In this document: in pieces, positions 1 through 5,937 of the stretch
Layout: every line of letters begins with the position of its first letter
Position numbering within the stretch: position 1 is the first letter of the stretch
DNA from: Adlercreutzia shanghongiae
GTDB taxonomy: Bacteria > Actinomycetota > Coriobacteriia > Coriobacteriales > Eggerthellaceae
DNA length: 6,402 nucleotides
Assembly (NCBI RefSeq): GCF_035830635.1
Contig: NZ_JAYMFI010000008.1
Span: forward strand, 1-6,402
Reading direction: 5' to 3'
Notes under the pieces: model-generated
What the model saw: the letters and a program-made list of their open reading frames with translations, nothing else
Databases searched by the model: none
What the model was told of the DNA's origin: nothing
Position numbers and translations under genes: made by a program

Positions 1-898
1 GCTCGCTTTTCGGGGACTTGTCCAGCTCGGGCCATTCGGAGGGCGCGCGGTCGAGGCCCTTCACAAGGGCGGCGGCCACCTGGCGCGCATCGCGGGTGCT
101 GAGCTTCTCGCGCACCCCGCGAATCATGAACAAATCGTCAATGGTGCGCGATTCGCGCCGACAGGCCTCGACGATCTGCTCGTCGGTGAGCACCCACTTG
201 CGCGGCAGATCGCGCTCCTGGGCCGTCACCTCGCGCCAACAGGCCACCTCCTTGGCCGCCGAGAGCTGGCGGCGCGTCAGCTGGCCCACGCGCTTGAGGC
301 GCTTGTAGCGCTCGGCGGGGTCGGATTGGTAATGGGCCGCATCGCTCATGGCGGCAAAGTCATTGTCGAGCCAGTGCAGGCGCCCCTTCGCCTCTAGCTT
401 CTCCGTCATGATGCGGTACATCTTCGGCAGATAGACCACGTCGTCGGCGGCGTACTCAAGCTGGGAGGTGGTAAGGGGTCGGCGCGACCAGTCGGTGAAC
501 GAGTCGCTCTTCTTCAGGTTCACGCCGCACAGGCTGTGGACCAAAGGACCGTAGCCGATCTGCTGGGTGTGGCCCAAAAGCGTGGCGGCCACCTGGGTGT
601 CGAACAGGGGCGCGGGCAGCACGCCGAGCTCGCGGTAGAGAATCTCCAGATCCTGGCCGCCGGCATGGAGCAGCTTCATGAGGGACGAATCGGTCAGAAG
701 CGGATTGAGCACCCGCAGGTCCTCGATGGCGAACGGGTCGACCACCGCCACCTCGGTATCGGTGGCCAGCTGGATGAGGCACAGGTTCGCGTAGTAGGTC
801 TTCTCGCGCAGAAACTCGGTGTCGATGGCCAAGACCGACGAAGAGGCCGCTCTGCGCGCGAAGGCCTCGAGGTTTTCTTGGCTTGCAATGTATTCCAC
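1..898 (-). CDS. rnd: Ribonuclease D (3'-5' exoribonuclease, DEDDy family), C-terminus off the left edge
   Basis: The visible 299 codons encode the N-terminal catalytic domain and the start of the HRDC-type helical region of RNase D, a cytoplasmic metal-dependent 3'-5' exonuclease that trims tRNA precursors and other structured RNAs. All DEDDy motifs are visible: Exo I IDTEFLREKTYY (D26, E28), Exo II LHAGGQDLEIL (D83) and Exo III LEYAADDVVYLPKMY (Y149, D153), at almost the same spacing as in E. coli Rnd. Residues from about 205 on (QLTRRQLSAAKEVACWRE) fit the first HRDC helices. I chose the GTG at 896-898 because AAGGA lies five bases upstream. An in-frame ATG at 936-938 has no ribosome binding site and falls at the predicted transcription start. 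The gene is cut by the window edge; the family is usually 370-430 aa, so about 80-130 residues are missing. It is divergent from the lipid kinase gene. The family call is secure; the physiological substrate is inferred. Confidence 0.93.
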   Translation of the reverse strand, partial: MEYIASQENLEAFARRAASSSVLAIDTEFLREKTYYANLCLIQLATDTEVAVVDPFAIEDLRVLNPLLTDSSLMKLLHAGGQDLEILYRELGVLPAPLFDTQVAATLLGHTQQIGYGPLVHSLCGVNLKKSDSFTDWSRRPLTTSQLEYAADDVVYLPKMYRIMTEKLEAKGRLHWLDNDFAAMSDAAHYQSDPAERYKRLKRVGQLTRRQLSAAKEVACWREVTAQERDLPRKWVLTDEQIVEACRRESRTIDDLFMIRGVREKLSTRDARQVAAALVKGLDRAPSEWPELDKSPKSE

Positions 899-904
899 GA
901 TGGT

Positions 905-919
905 CCTTGTCTGACAAGC
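905..919 (-). promoter_or_regulatory. Small dyad overlapping the RNase D ribosome binding site
   Basis: A 13-bp perfect interrupted palindrome, CTTGTC-T-GACAAG at 906-918, sits in the RNase D leader. Its downstream arm contains the first three bases of the AAGGA ribosome binding site. It could be a weak RNA hairpin that limits translation, or a protein operator for either divergent gene. It is short, so chance is possible. Confidence 0.3.
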
Positions 920-940
920 TCGCTGATGTAGTACCATCCC

Positions 941-969
941 ATGATAACAAGGGAAAGGAATTATGTGAA
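941..969 (-). promoter_or_regulatory. Candidate sigma-70-type promoter of the RNase D gene
   Basis: Read on the minus strand there is a TTCACA -35 box (969-964), a 17-base spacer and a TATCAT -10 box (946-941) preceded by an extended-10 TG. Transcription would start near 934, giving a leader of about 36 bases before the GTG start at 898. The -35 box overlaps the start codon of the divergent kinase gene, so the two genes may interfere. This is seen by eye only. Confidence 0.5.
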
Positions 970-1903
970 ACTCCTCATCGTTAACAACCTCTCCTCCGGC
1001 TTCAGGGACGGGGCCATTTACGACTTCATGCGCGCCTTCGCGAAAGACGGGGACGAAATCACCGTGCGCTGCACCGATGGCGACACCGATTTGGCCGACT
1101 TTTTGCGCGACGCGGAAGACTTCGACGCCGTAGTGGCCGCGGGCGGCGATGGCACCGTGGCCTCGGCCGCCTACCTTCTGGCCGAGACGGGCATCCCGCT
1201 GCTCCCCTTCCCCGCCGGCACGGCGAACCTGCTCGCCATGAACCTCGCCTCGCCAGCTGAGCCCCACGCCCTGGCAAAGATGATGCGCGAGGAGCGGCTC
1301 ATGGACTTCGATATCGGCGAGATCGAGCTTGAAAACGGCGAGCACTTCGGGTTCTCCATGATTGCCGGGGCCGGCTACGATGCCGCCATCATGGAGGGCG
1401 CGGAGTCCACCAAGCGCCTGCTGGGCCCCATGGCGTACTTCACCTCGGCCTTCACCAACATCGCGCCCCAGTTCTCGAGAATCACCCTGGAGATCGACGG
1501 CAAGACCGTGCAGACCCAGGGCGTGGGCGTGCTGGCCATCAACTTCTCGAAGCTGCAGTTCGATTTATCGGTGGTCCACGAGAACCTTCCGCGCGACGGC
1601 ATGTTCGACATCGTGGTCATGAACACCCACGACGCGGTGGGGCTCATCCCCACGCTTTTGAGCTGCATGCTCGATCGCGGAGGCGAGTTTCCCGCCCGCC
1701 CCGACGCCCTCGAGGTGTTCCGCGGCAAGGAGTGCACCGTAACCGCCGATCCTCCCCTGGCTGTGCAGTACGACGGCGAGGTCACGGGCACCACGACCCC
1801 TTTCACCGTGCGCATGCTCCCCGAGGCCGCCCGCTTCGTGGTGAGCGAGGAATGCCTCAAGCTCTACGACGAGGAAAGCGCCGAGCCGCTGCGCTTAGAC
1901 TAG
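965..1903 (+). CDS. Diacylglycerol kinase-family lipid kinase (YegS/DgkB/LCB5 type)
   Basis: The product is a soluble or membrane-peripheral kinase of the DAGK catalytic family, which transfers phosphate from ATP (or another NTP) to diacylglycerol or a related lipid and feeds phosphatidic acid back into phospholipid synthesis. The N-terminus VKLLIVNNLSSG is the usual opening strand and glycine turn. The nucleotide-binding motif GGDGTV is at residues 60-65 and PAGTAN at 83-88. The C-terminal domain has the family's FDIGEIEL / GFSMIAGAGYDA segment and the late QYDGEV motif. Its 312 aa matches the usual 290-330. I prefer GTG at 965 because AAAGGA (954-959) lies five bases upstream and homologues begin just before this strand; an in-frame ATG at 941 would add eight unconserved residues without a good ribosome binding site. 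It is monocistronic here, divergent from RNase D and convergent with the antiporter gene. The lipid substrate cannot be read from sequence. Confidence 0.92.
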   Translation: MKLLIVNNLSSGFRDGAIYDFMRAFAKDGDEITVRCTDGDTDLADFLRDAEDFDAVVAAGGDGTVASAAYLLAETGIPLLPFPAGTANLLAMNLASPAEPHALAKMMREERLMDFDIGEIELENGEHFGFSMIAGAGYDAAIMEGAESTKRLLGPMAYFTSAFTNIAPQFSRITLEIDGKTVQTQGVGVLAINFSKLQFDLSVVHENLPRDGMFDIVVMNTHDAVGLIPTLLSCMLDRGGEFPARPDALEVFRGKECTVTADPPLAVQYDGEVTGTTTPFTVRMLPEAARFVVSEECLKLYDEESAEPLRLD

Positions 1904-2281
1904 GAGCATCCGCAGGCGCCCTCGTAAGCCTCTCCATAGACGCACCTCACCCACCCTTCCGCAAGCACACCGAGCCCCCCTACAAAAGGACTACCGATGC
2001 CGAAGGACCGCAGACTATAGCCCTCCGGAAAAACGGACAAATAATGCGGATATGGACACCTTTTTGGCAAATTTGCCCGATATGGACGCCATTTCGGGGT
2101 CGTTTTCGCGATTTTTGCGTCCATATCGCATGTATTTGGCCAGTTTTCCTCCGGACCAAATCGCCTCCGAGCGCTTCACTTCCGAGCTAGCTCACCTCCA
2201 GGCCATATCATCTTCGGACCGCCGCATTACCGGGCGTCTCCGACGGCCTTCGAGCTATTTCATTCGTTCCCGAACGACAGA
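1904..2281. other. Long noncoding stretch between convergent genes
   Basis: There is no credible gene in these 378 bases. Several frames stay open for 70-150 codons because of the high GC, but none has a ribosome binding site or recognisable protein. I see no clear intrinsic terminator directly after the kinase stop codon. The notable content is the inverted-repeat element at 2024-2155; the flanks 1904-2023 and 2156-2281 show nothing I can name. Confidence 0.6.
2024..2155. repeat. 132-bp imperfect inverted-repeat element with three GATATGGAC copies
   Basis: The ends are TCCGGA at 2024-2029 and 2150-2155. The left arm (2024 to about 2059) and the reverse complement of the right arm (about 2117-2155) align over nearly 40 bases with a few small gaps: TCCGGA, AAAAC, a GGnCAAATA block, ATGCG, then ATATGGAC. 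The word GATATGGAC occurs directly at 2049-2057 and 2079-2087 (30 bases apart) and inverted at 2119-2127. The 12-bp perfect palindrome GGCAAATTTGCC lies at 2066-2077. A second, tighter hairpin can form from CGATATGGACGC (2078-2089) and its complement (2117-2128). It is not a transposon with a gene. A dispersed intergenic repeat of REP/MITE type, or a large terminator or operator between convergent genes, are the main readings. Confidence 0.65.
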
Positions 2282-2312
2282 CAAAAAAGAGGGGGCGACC
2301 GAAGTCGCCCCC
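2282..2312 (-). terminator. Intrinsic terminator of the antiporter gene (UUCG tetraloop)
   Basis: On the minus strand a perfect 9-bp stem GGGGGCGAC / GTCGCCCCC (2312-2304 with 2299-2291) encloses the exceptionally stable loop C(UUCG)G-type TTCG, followed by TC and a run of six Ts (2288-2283). It begins 28 bases after the antiporter stop codon. Confidence 0.92.
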
Positions 2313-2340
2313 GACAGAAAACGCGGATGCGTGATGGGCG

Positions 2341-3840
2341 CTACACCAAACCGGGCGTGGTGATGAGCAGGTAAACCGACAGGCACGCCGCCAGGACGAT
2401 GATGGCGAGCACCACTTTGTCAAGCGTAGACTGGAAGTACTTCTCGCCACGCTCGCGCTTGCCCCAGATGTACATGAGGATGCCGGGCACGTACAGCAGG
2501 CACATGAGGATAACGCCGAGCACGCCAGCGGCCCAGGACAGGAACAAGCTGTAGATGACGCCCACGCAGCCAAGAATGCGCCACAAGAGAAGGGGGCCGT
2601 TCAGGCGATTCTTGAACGCTTCGGGCTCCTTGAAGGCCACTTTCGCGAAATAGGCCGCGGAAAGCAGGTAGGGCAGCAGAATCATGCCGGCCGACAGCGT
2701 GTAGAAGAACTGGTAGGTGGACTCGGTGAACAGCCAGGTGATGAGGAAGGCCTCGATGATGAGGTTCGTCACGACCAGGGTGACCACCGGCGCGCCCTTG
2801 GCGTTCGTCTTGGCGAAGGCCTTGATGAACACGCCCTCCTCGGCGGCCTCGAAGGGTGACTCGCTGGCGAGCACCGTGTAGCCGAGCATAGCGCCGATAA
2901 GCGAGAGCGACACGGCGAAGTTGATGAGGATGGCGCCCCAATCGCCCACCGCCGCCTGCATCACGTAGGCAAGCGCCGGGTTCTCAAGGGTTGCCAGCTC
3001 GGAAAGCGGCATGACGCCCATGGACAGGATGGAAACCGTCAGATACAAGGTGAGCACGCAGATGAAGGCGATGATAGTGGCCTTGCCTACATCCTTAGAC
3101 TTCTTGGCGCGGCCGGAGATGGCCACTGCGCCCTCGATGCCGATGAACACCCAGATCGTGACCATCATGGCCGTCTGCACCTGGTCGACGAAGGCCAGGC
3201 TCGGATCGGCGCCGGTAGTGAGGTTCGCGAGGAACACGTCGGGCTTGAAGGCCCCGATGAAGATGATGGCGATGATGCCGATAAGCAGGGGCACGAACTT
3301 CGAGATAGTGATGACGGCGTTGATGAGCGTCACCTCGCTAATGCCGCGGCTCACGAGGAAGGCGTAGAACCAGATGATGCAGGAGGCTCCGATGACCGCG
3401 TAGATGTTCGTGCCGTCACCGAAAACCGGGAAGAAGTAAGACAGGGCGCCGAACAGAAGGGCCGAAAAGCTCACTGTGCACAGCAGAGCGGAGATCCAGT
3501 AGCCCCAGGCACTGTTGAAGCCGAGAAAGTCGCCGAAGCCCGTAGCGGCATAGGTGTAGATGCCGCCCTTCAGATCGGGCTTCACGCGGGAAAGCGCGAA
3601 GAACGTCATGACGAGGCAGAACACGCCGATGGCGGAAATGCCCCAAGCGGTGAGAATCGCCCAGCCGCTCGCACCGCCGGCTGCCGCATCGCCCGACAGC
3701 GAGAAGACGCCCGCGCCGACGATGAGCGTGATGACCGTGGTAACCATGCGGAACAAGCCGATGCCCTTGGGGTTGGTCACCCCGTCCGCTCCGGCCTGGG
3801 GCGATGCAGACCCCGTCGTGGTCATTGATTCTGTGCTCAT
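2341..3840 (-). CDS. Basic amino acid/polyamine antiporter of the APC superfamily (ArcD-like)
   Basis: This is a 499-aa polytopic inner-membrane transporter with about 12 hydrophobic segments. TM1 carries VITLIVGAGVFSL (36-48), the unwound-helix glycine motif that binds substrate in AdiC-type antiporters. The TM6 signature IWVFIGIEGAVAIS (229-242) is followed by GRAKKSKDVGKAT, typical of the basic amino acid/polyamine antiporter group. The segment KPDLKGGIYTYAATGFGDFLGF after TM2 also fits. Arginine/ornithine exchange is the best guess; lysine, agmatine or polyamine exchange is possible. The start at 3840 has AAGGAG upstream with an 11-base spacer and gives a polar tail of about 30 residues before TM1. 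The frame stays open to an ATG at 3999 whose product is not family-like. No arginine deiminase gene is adjacent. A UUCG terminator follows. The family is secure; the substrate is inferred. Confidence 0.88.
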   Translation of the reverse strand: MSTESMTTTGSASPQAGADGVTNPKGIGLFRMVTTVITLIVGAGVFSLSGDAAAGGASGWAILTAWGISAIGVFCLVMTFFALSRVKPDLKGGIYTYAATGFGDFLGFNSAWGYWISALLCTVSFSALLFGALSYFFPVFGDGTNIYAVIGASCIIWFYAFLVSRGISEVTLINAVITISKFVPLLIGIIAIIFIGAFKPDVFLANLTTGADPSLAFVDQVQTAMMVTIWVFIGIEGAVAISGRAKKSKDVGKATIIAFICVLTLYLTVSILSMGVMPLSELATLENPALAYVMQAAVGDWGAILINFAVSLSLIGAMLGYTVLASESPFEAAEEGVFIKAFAKTNAKGAPVVTLVVTNLIIEAFLITWLFTESTYQFFYTLSAGMILLPYLLSAAYFAKVAFKEPEAFKNRLNGPLLLWRILGCVGVIYSLFLSWAAGVLGVILMCLLYVPGILMYIWGKRERGEKYFQSTLDKVVLAIIVLAACLSVYLLITTPGLV

Positions 3841-3926
3841 GGAAAGACCAACTCCTTGGTAGGGAAACATTGCAGACCATGATACCCCAGGCACGGCCAC
3901 AGCATCGCCACAATTTGGCCAAGTAA

Positions 3927-3940
3927 CCGTCACGTAACGG
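3927..3940. promoter_or_regulatory. Candidate operator dyad upstream of the antiporter gene
   Basis: CCGTCACGTAACGG is a 14-bp dyad centred on ACGT with one mismatched pair, lying 87-100 bases before the antiporter start. An 8-bp palindrome TTGGCCAA lies just beside it at 3915-3922. A possible -10 box TATCAT (minus strand, 3884-3879) has no good -35 partner, so this may be an activator-dependent promoter region. It is visible but weak evidence. Confidence 0.3.
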
Positions 3941-4010
3941 ATGGCATGTGAAGCGAATCTTCCTTTGCCGAGTGAATCCTGCCTCCATTTTCCCTCCATA
4001 TTGGAGGAAG

Positions 4011-4046
4011 CAAAGAAAAAGGTCGGAAGCTCTTAAGCCTCCGACC
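4011..4046 (-). terminator. Intrinsic terminator, probably of the original tRNA-Val gene
   Basis: On the minus strand GGTCGGAGGC (4046-4037) pairs with GCTTCCGACC (4030-4021) around a six-base loop, with one G-T pair, followed by TTTTTCTTT. It starts ten bases after the CCA end of the tRNA remnant and precedes the antiporter gene. Its position fits the native terminator of the tRNA gene, left on the chromosome side after integration. Confidence 0.85.
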
Positions 4047-4056
4047 TGGCATTTCA

Positions 4057-4102
4057 TGGTGCGCGATACAAGATTTGAACTTGTGACCCCTACCGTGTCA
4101 AG
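4057..4102 (-). other. Prophage attachment site: displaced 3' half of tRNA-Val(GAC)
   Basis: Read on the minus strand this is C, anticodon loop TTGACAC (anticodon GAC, valine), 3' anticodon stem GGTAG, variable GGGTC, T-stem ACAAG, T-loop TTCAAAT, T-stem CTTGT, acceptor strand ATCGCGC, discriminator A and an encoded CCA. The 5' anticodon stem should read CTACC, but here the sequence upstream is GGAGC, and no D-arm or 5' acceptor GCGCGAT follows within the next hundred bases. It is therefore a remnant and not a working tRNA. Site-specific recombinases commonly use this part of a tRNA as the core site; the phage copy restores the intact tRNA at the far end. It is taken as one attachment end of the element that runs rightward. 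Confidence 0.88.
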
Positions 4103-4116
4103 CTCCTAAGACGCAA

Positions 4117-4138
4117 TATTAAGCAATATTGCTTAATA
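4117..4138. repeat. 22-bp perfect palindrome beside the attachment core
   Basis: The half-site TATTAAGCAAT is repeated perfectly inverted with no spacer. The octamer GCAATATT also occurs twice directly at 4113-4120 and 4123-4130. It begins 15 bases inside the element from the tRNA remnant, where integrase, Xis or host-factor binding sites are expected. Confidence 0.8.
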
Positions 4139-4142
4139 AGTT

Positions 4143-4208
4143 ATACCAGGTCAAACAATGATTTTATTTGATATGCGATACTGCACAATACCACGCAAAC
4201 AGGATTTT
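4143..4208. repeat. Pair of imperfect direct repeats, candidate integrase arm sites
   Basis: ATACCAGGTCAAACAATG followed by ATTTT (4143-4165) recurs as ATACCACGCAAACAGG followed by ATTTT (4188-4208), 45 bases apart, with one gap pair. A shorter repeat TTTTGGC occurs at about 4207-4213 and 4219-4225. The surrounding 4110-4230 region is much richer in AT than the rest of the window. The location between the att core and the first phage gene fits arm-type sites bound by the N-terminal domain of the integrase. The rest of the gap up to the endolysin terminator contains no gene. Confidence 0.5.
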
Positions 4209-4277
4209 TTGGCGCAACTTTTGGCATTGCCATCAATGCGTATCAGCCCGCACTGCTGCCACCTTCCCCAAACGCAG

Positions 4278-4318
4278 AAAAGGCCCCGGCCTCCCGCGAG
4301 AACGCGAGGGCCGGGGCC
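4278..4318 (-). terminator. Intrinsic terminator of the lysis operon
   Basis: On the minus strand GGCCCCGGCC (4318-4309) pairs with GGCCGGGGCC (4291-4282). An inner CGCG/CGCG stem lies over a four-base loop, separated by a small internal loop, and TTTTC follows. It begins 18 bases after the endolysin stop codon. Confidence 0.88.
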
Positions 4319-4336
4319 ATGGTAACCGTTTCCTGC

Positions 4337-5314
4337 CTATACGCAGAGCTTCCTCCACGTGTTCCTTCCCGCAATCTTGTCCGGGGTGAGGCCCTTGGAG
4401 CTCTGGAACGCCCCGACGGCCTTTCCCGTGTCGCTGCCGAATACTCCGTCGAAGCCCTTGGGGTTGTATCCCCGGCAGTAGAGCATTCCCTGCAGGATGC
4501 GGGTGATGTTGCCGCGAGCGCCGTTCCTGACGCTGATGCAGGCGACATACGTATTGCCGCCGAACGAGCCGTCCACCTTCAAGCCCTTGCCGAACTGGCT
4601 GTTAAGCTCGCTTTGGAGCGCCATCACGGCAAACTTCCTGGTCTTGGGGCCGAACAGGTTGTCGTCGTCGCAGTCGTACTTGTAGGTGACGCGGAGCCAT
4701 CGCTGGAAGTCGGCGATGTTTCCCTTGGCCCCCGTGTACTTCTTGTCCGCGGGCTTCGTCGCGGGGGCCGACGGCTTCGCTGCAGGAGTTGCGGCTGCAG
4801 GCTTGTTGACGGCCTGGGTCGGCTGGCCGCCGAGAATCTCGGTCTTGAGCGAGCCCCATTTCGAGGAGTCTACGTAGGGCGACGGGCAGTACTTGCGGCT
4901 GGCGTCGTAGTGGCGCACCACATTGAGCTTGCGGCCCAGGATGGAGCAGCAGTGGGCGTACAGCTTGGACAGCGACGCGCGCTGGGCGGCGGTGAAGTCC
5001 TCGCCGTTGGACACGACCTCCACTCCGATGGAGTTGGTGTTGGTGATGCCGTACTTGCCCTTGCCGTCGCCGACGTGCCAGGTGTAGTAGCCGTCCAGGA
5101 TGTTGTTGTACTCCCAGATCGTCCCGTCCTTGTCGATGAAGAAGTCGGCGCTGGCGTTGCGGTTGGCCGTCGCGAAGTAGATGCAGTTGTTCCTCGCGCT
5201 GCCGATGCCGCCGGTGTAATGCGTGGCGAAGTTCTGGACGGCACCTAGTCCACCAGTGCGGCGAGACTTGTTGAAACTGCCGTGGTACGTGTTGATCAAT
5301 AGCTGCTCGGCCAT
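4337..5314 (-). CDS. Phage endolysin: N-acetylmuramoyl-L-alanine amidase with two C-terminal wall-binding repeats
   Basis: The 325-aa product would cut the amide bond between N-acetylmuramic acid and L-alanine in peptidoglycan at the end of infection. Residues 1-160 form an Amidase_2 (T7 lysozyme-like) domain with zinc ligands H32 (ATHYTGG), H135 and C143 (RHYDASRKYCPSPY); WHVGD (79-83) and IGVEVV (96-101) match the family core. A Pro/Ala/Lys linker (about 164-190) follows. Then come a divergent binding repeat (about 195-258) and a canonical PG_binding_1-like repeat at the C-terminus, with FDGVFGSDTGKAVGAFQ and a final TWRKL. There is no signal peptide, consistent with export through the holin. 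The ATG at 5314 is one base after the stop of the 50-aa gene and has GGTGAG as a weak ribosome binding site, so translational coupling is likely. A start at 5341 lies inside the upstream gene and is disfavoured. Confidence 0.93.
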   Translation of the reverse strand: MAEQLLINTYHGSFNKSRRTGGLGAVQNFATHYTGGIGSARNNCIYFATANRNASADFFIDKDGTIWEYNNILDGYYTWHVGDGKGKYGITNTNSIGVEVVSNGEDFTAAQRASLSKLYAHCCSILGRKLNVVRHYDASRKYCPSPYVDSSKWGSLKTEILGGQPTQAVNKPAAATPAAKPSAPATKPADKKYTGAKGNIADFQRWLRVTYKYDCDDDNLFGPKTRKFAVMALQSELNSQFGKGLKVDGSFGGNTYVACISVRNGARGNITRILQGMLYCRGYNPKGFDGVFGSDTGKAVGAFQSSKGLTPDKIAGRNTWRKLCV

Positions 5315-5315
5315 G

Positions 5316-5468
5316 CTACTCACCCGACCTGTCGTCAGCATCAGCTCGCTCGGCCGCTATCTCGGCGATGGCGGCGGCGATTTCCTCATTGGTCGCCTCG
5401 TGCTTGACGTTGCTCACGGCCCCGATGGCCGCCTCCACCAGTTGCTCGTCTGTCAGCTGCTCGCCCAT
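5316..5468 (-). CDS. 50-aa acidic protein of the lysis operon, function unknown
   Basis: The ATG at 5468 shares its A with the holin stop codon (TAATG) and has an AGGGGAGAG-type ribosome binding site eight or so bases upstream; its TAG is one base from the endolysin ATG. The product starts MGEQLTDEQLVEAAIGAVSN and continues as an Ala/Glu-rich, strongly acidic, probably helical chain (NEEIAAAIAEIAAERADADD at 27-46). It has no signal peptide, membrane segment or cysteine. Tight coupling on both sides argues it is a real gene. By position it could regulate holin or endolysin timing, or simply be a linking frame that sets their expression ratio. I do not recognise a family. Confidence 0.8.
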   Translation of the reverse strand: MGEQLTDEQLVEAAIGAVSNVKHEATNEEIAAAIAEIAAERADADDRSGE

Positions 5469-5914
5469 TACTCTCCCCTTCCGTTGAATGCCATATCGTC
5501 AATGTCCTCGATGCCAACCGTCACGTCGGGGGCCGCTGGGTTGTGCTTTCCGAGCCTGCCCACGAACGGGAAGTTCGCGATGTCGGGGTTGAGCACACAC
5601 AGGTTCTCGAGAACCGAAACGAGCTCGGTGAGGACGATGTACGCGCACATGATTCCCACGGCGGGGATGTCGGGCACGGCAACGCCGAAGCCCGCCTGGG
5701 CGGCCTCGAAGTCAATCCACACCACGGCCACCTCGTAGACCGCCGCCAGAACCAGCAGGCAGCAGAAGCCCGCCTTGTGCCAGATGCCGTCGCGCATCTT
5801 CCCGGAGTCGATGACCCCGTTCTTCGCAGCCCCCGCAAACCCCGTGGCAATGTCAAGCAGCATCATCACCGCCGCAACAGCAAGGGGGTGCCAATCGATG
5901 TAGATTTCCGTCAT
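5468..5914 (-). CDS. Phage holin, toxin-secretion/phage-lysis holin family
   Basis: This is a 148-aa membrane protein with three likely transmembrane helices (about 11-30, 47-67 and 82-104). The motif LLDIATGFAGAAKNGVIDSGKMRDGIWHK (19-47) is typical of the Phage_holin_4 / BlhA-type family: Asp and Thr-Gly at the end of TM1, then a Ser-Gly-x-x-x-x-G-x-x-x-K loop. TELVSVLENLCVLNP (96-110) matches its conserved Glu-x-x-Ser-x-x-Glu-Asn segment. It would form the membrane lesion that releases the endolysin. The ATG at 5914 has AAAGGA five bases upstream. The frame stays open to 6031, but that extension crosses the integrase start and is not family-like. It is first in the three-gene lysis operon. 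Confidence 0.88.
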   Translation of the reverse strand: MTEIYIDWHPLAVAAVMMLLDIATGFAGAAKNGVIDSGKMRDGIWHKAGFCCLLVLAAVYEVAVVWIDFEAAQAGFGVAVPDIPAVGIMCAYIVLTELVSVLENLCVLNPDIANFPFVGRLGKHNPAAPDVTVGIEDIDDMAFNGRGE

Positions 5915-5937
5915 ATGAGTCCTTTCTCTTTTGTTGC

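Noticed and set aside
2291..2312. Terminator serving the plus-strand kinase gene
   Set aside because: The run of Ts lies on the minus-strand side; on the plus strand the stem is followed by CGACAGAAAA, without a U-tract.
2052..2363. Plus-strand open frame of 103 codons between the kinase and antiporter genes
   Set aside because: It starts inside the inverted-repeat element, has no ribosome binding site, runs through the antiporter terminator into its 3' end, and has no protein-like character. Its 10-residue repetition simply reflects the 30-base DNA repeat.
3841..3999. 53-residue N-terminal extension of the antiporter
   Set aside because: It has no hydrophobic or family-like content and lacks a well-placed ribosome binding site, whereas AAGGAG precedes the ATG at 3840.
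4057..4140. A complete tRNA gene
   Set aside because: Only the 3' half is present. The 5' anticodon stem, D-arm and 5' acceptor strand are absent.
4319..5248. 309-codon plus-strand frame opposite the endolysin
   Set aside because: The minus-strand frame encodes a clear Amidase_2 protein with zinc ligands and binding repeats. The opposite frame is a Val/Ala-rich shadow caused by GC-rich codon use.
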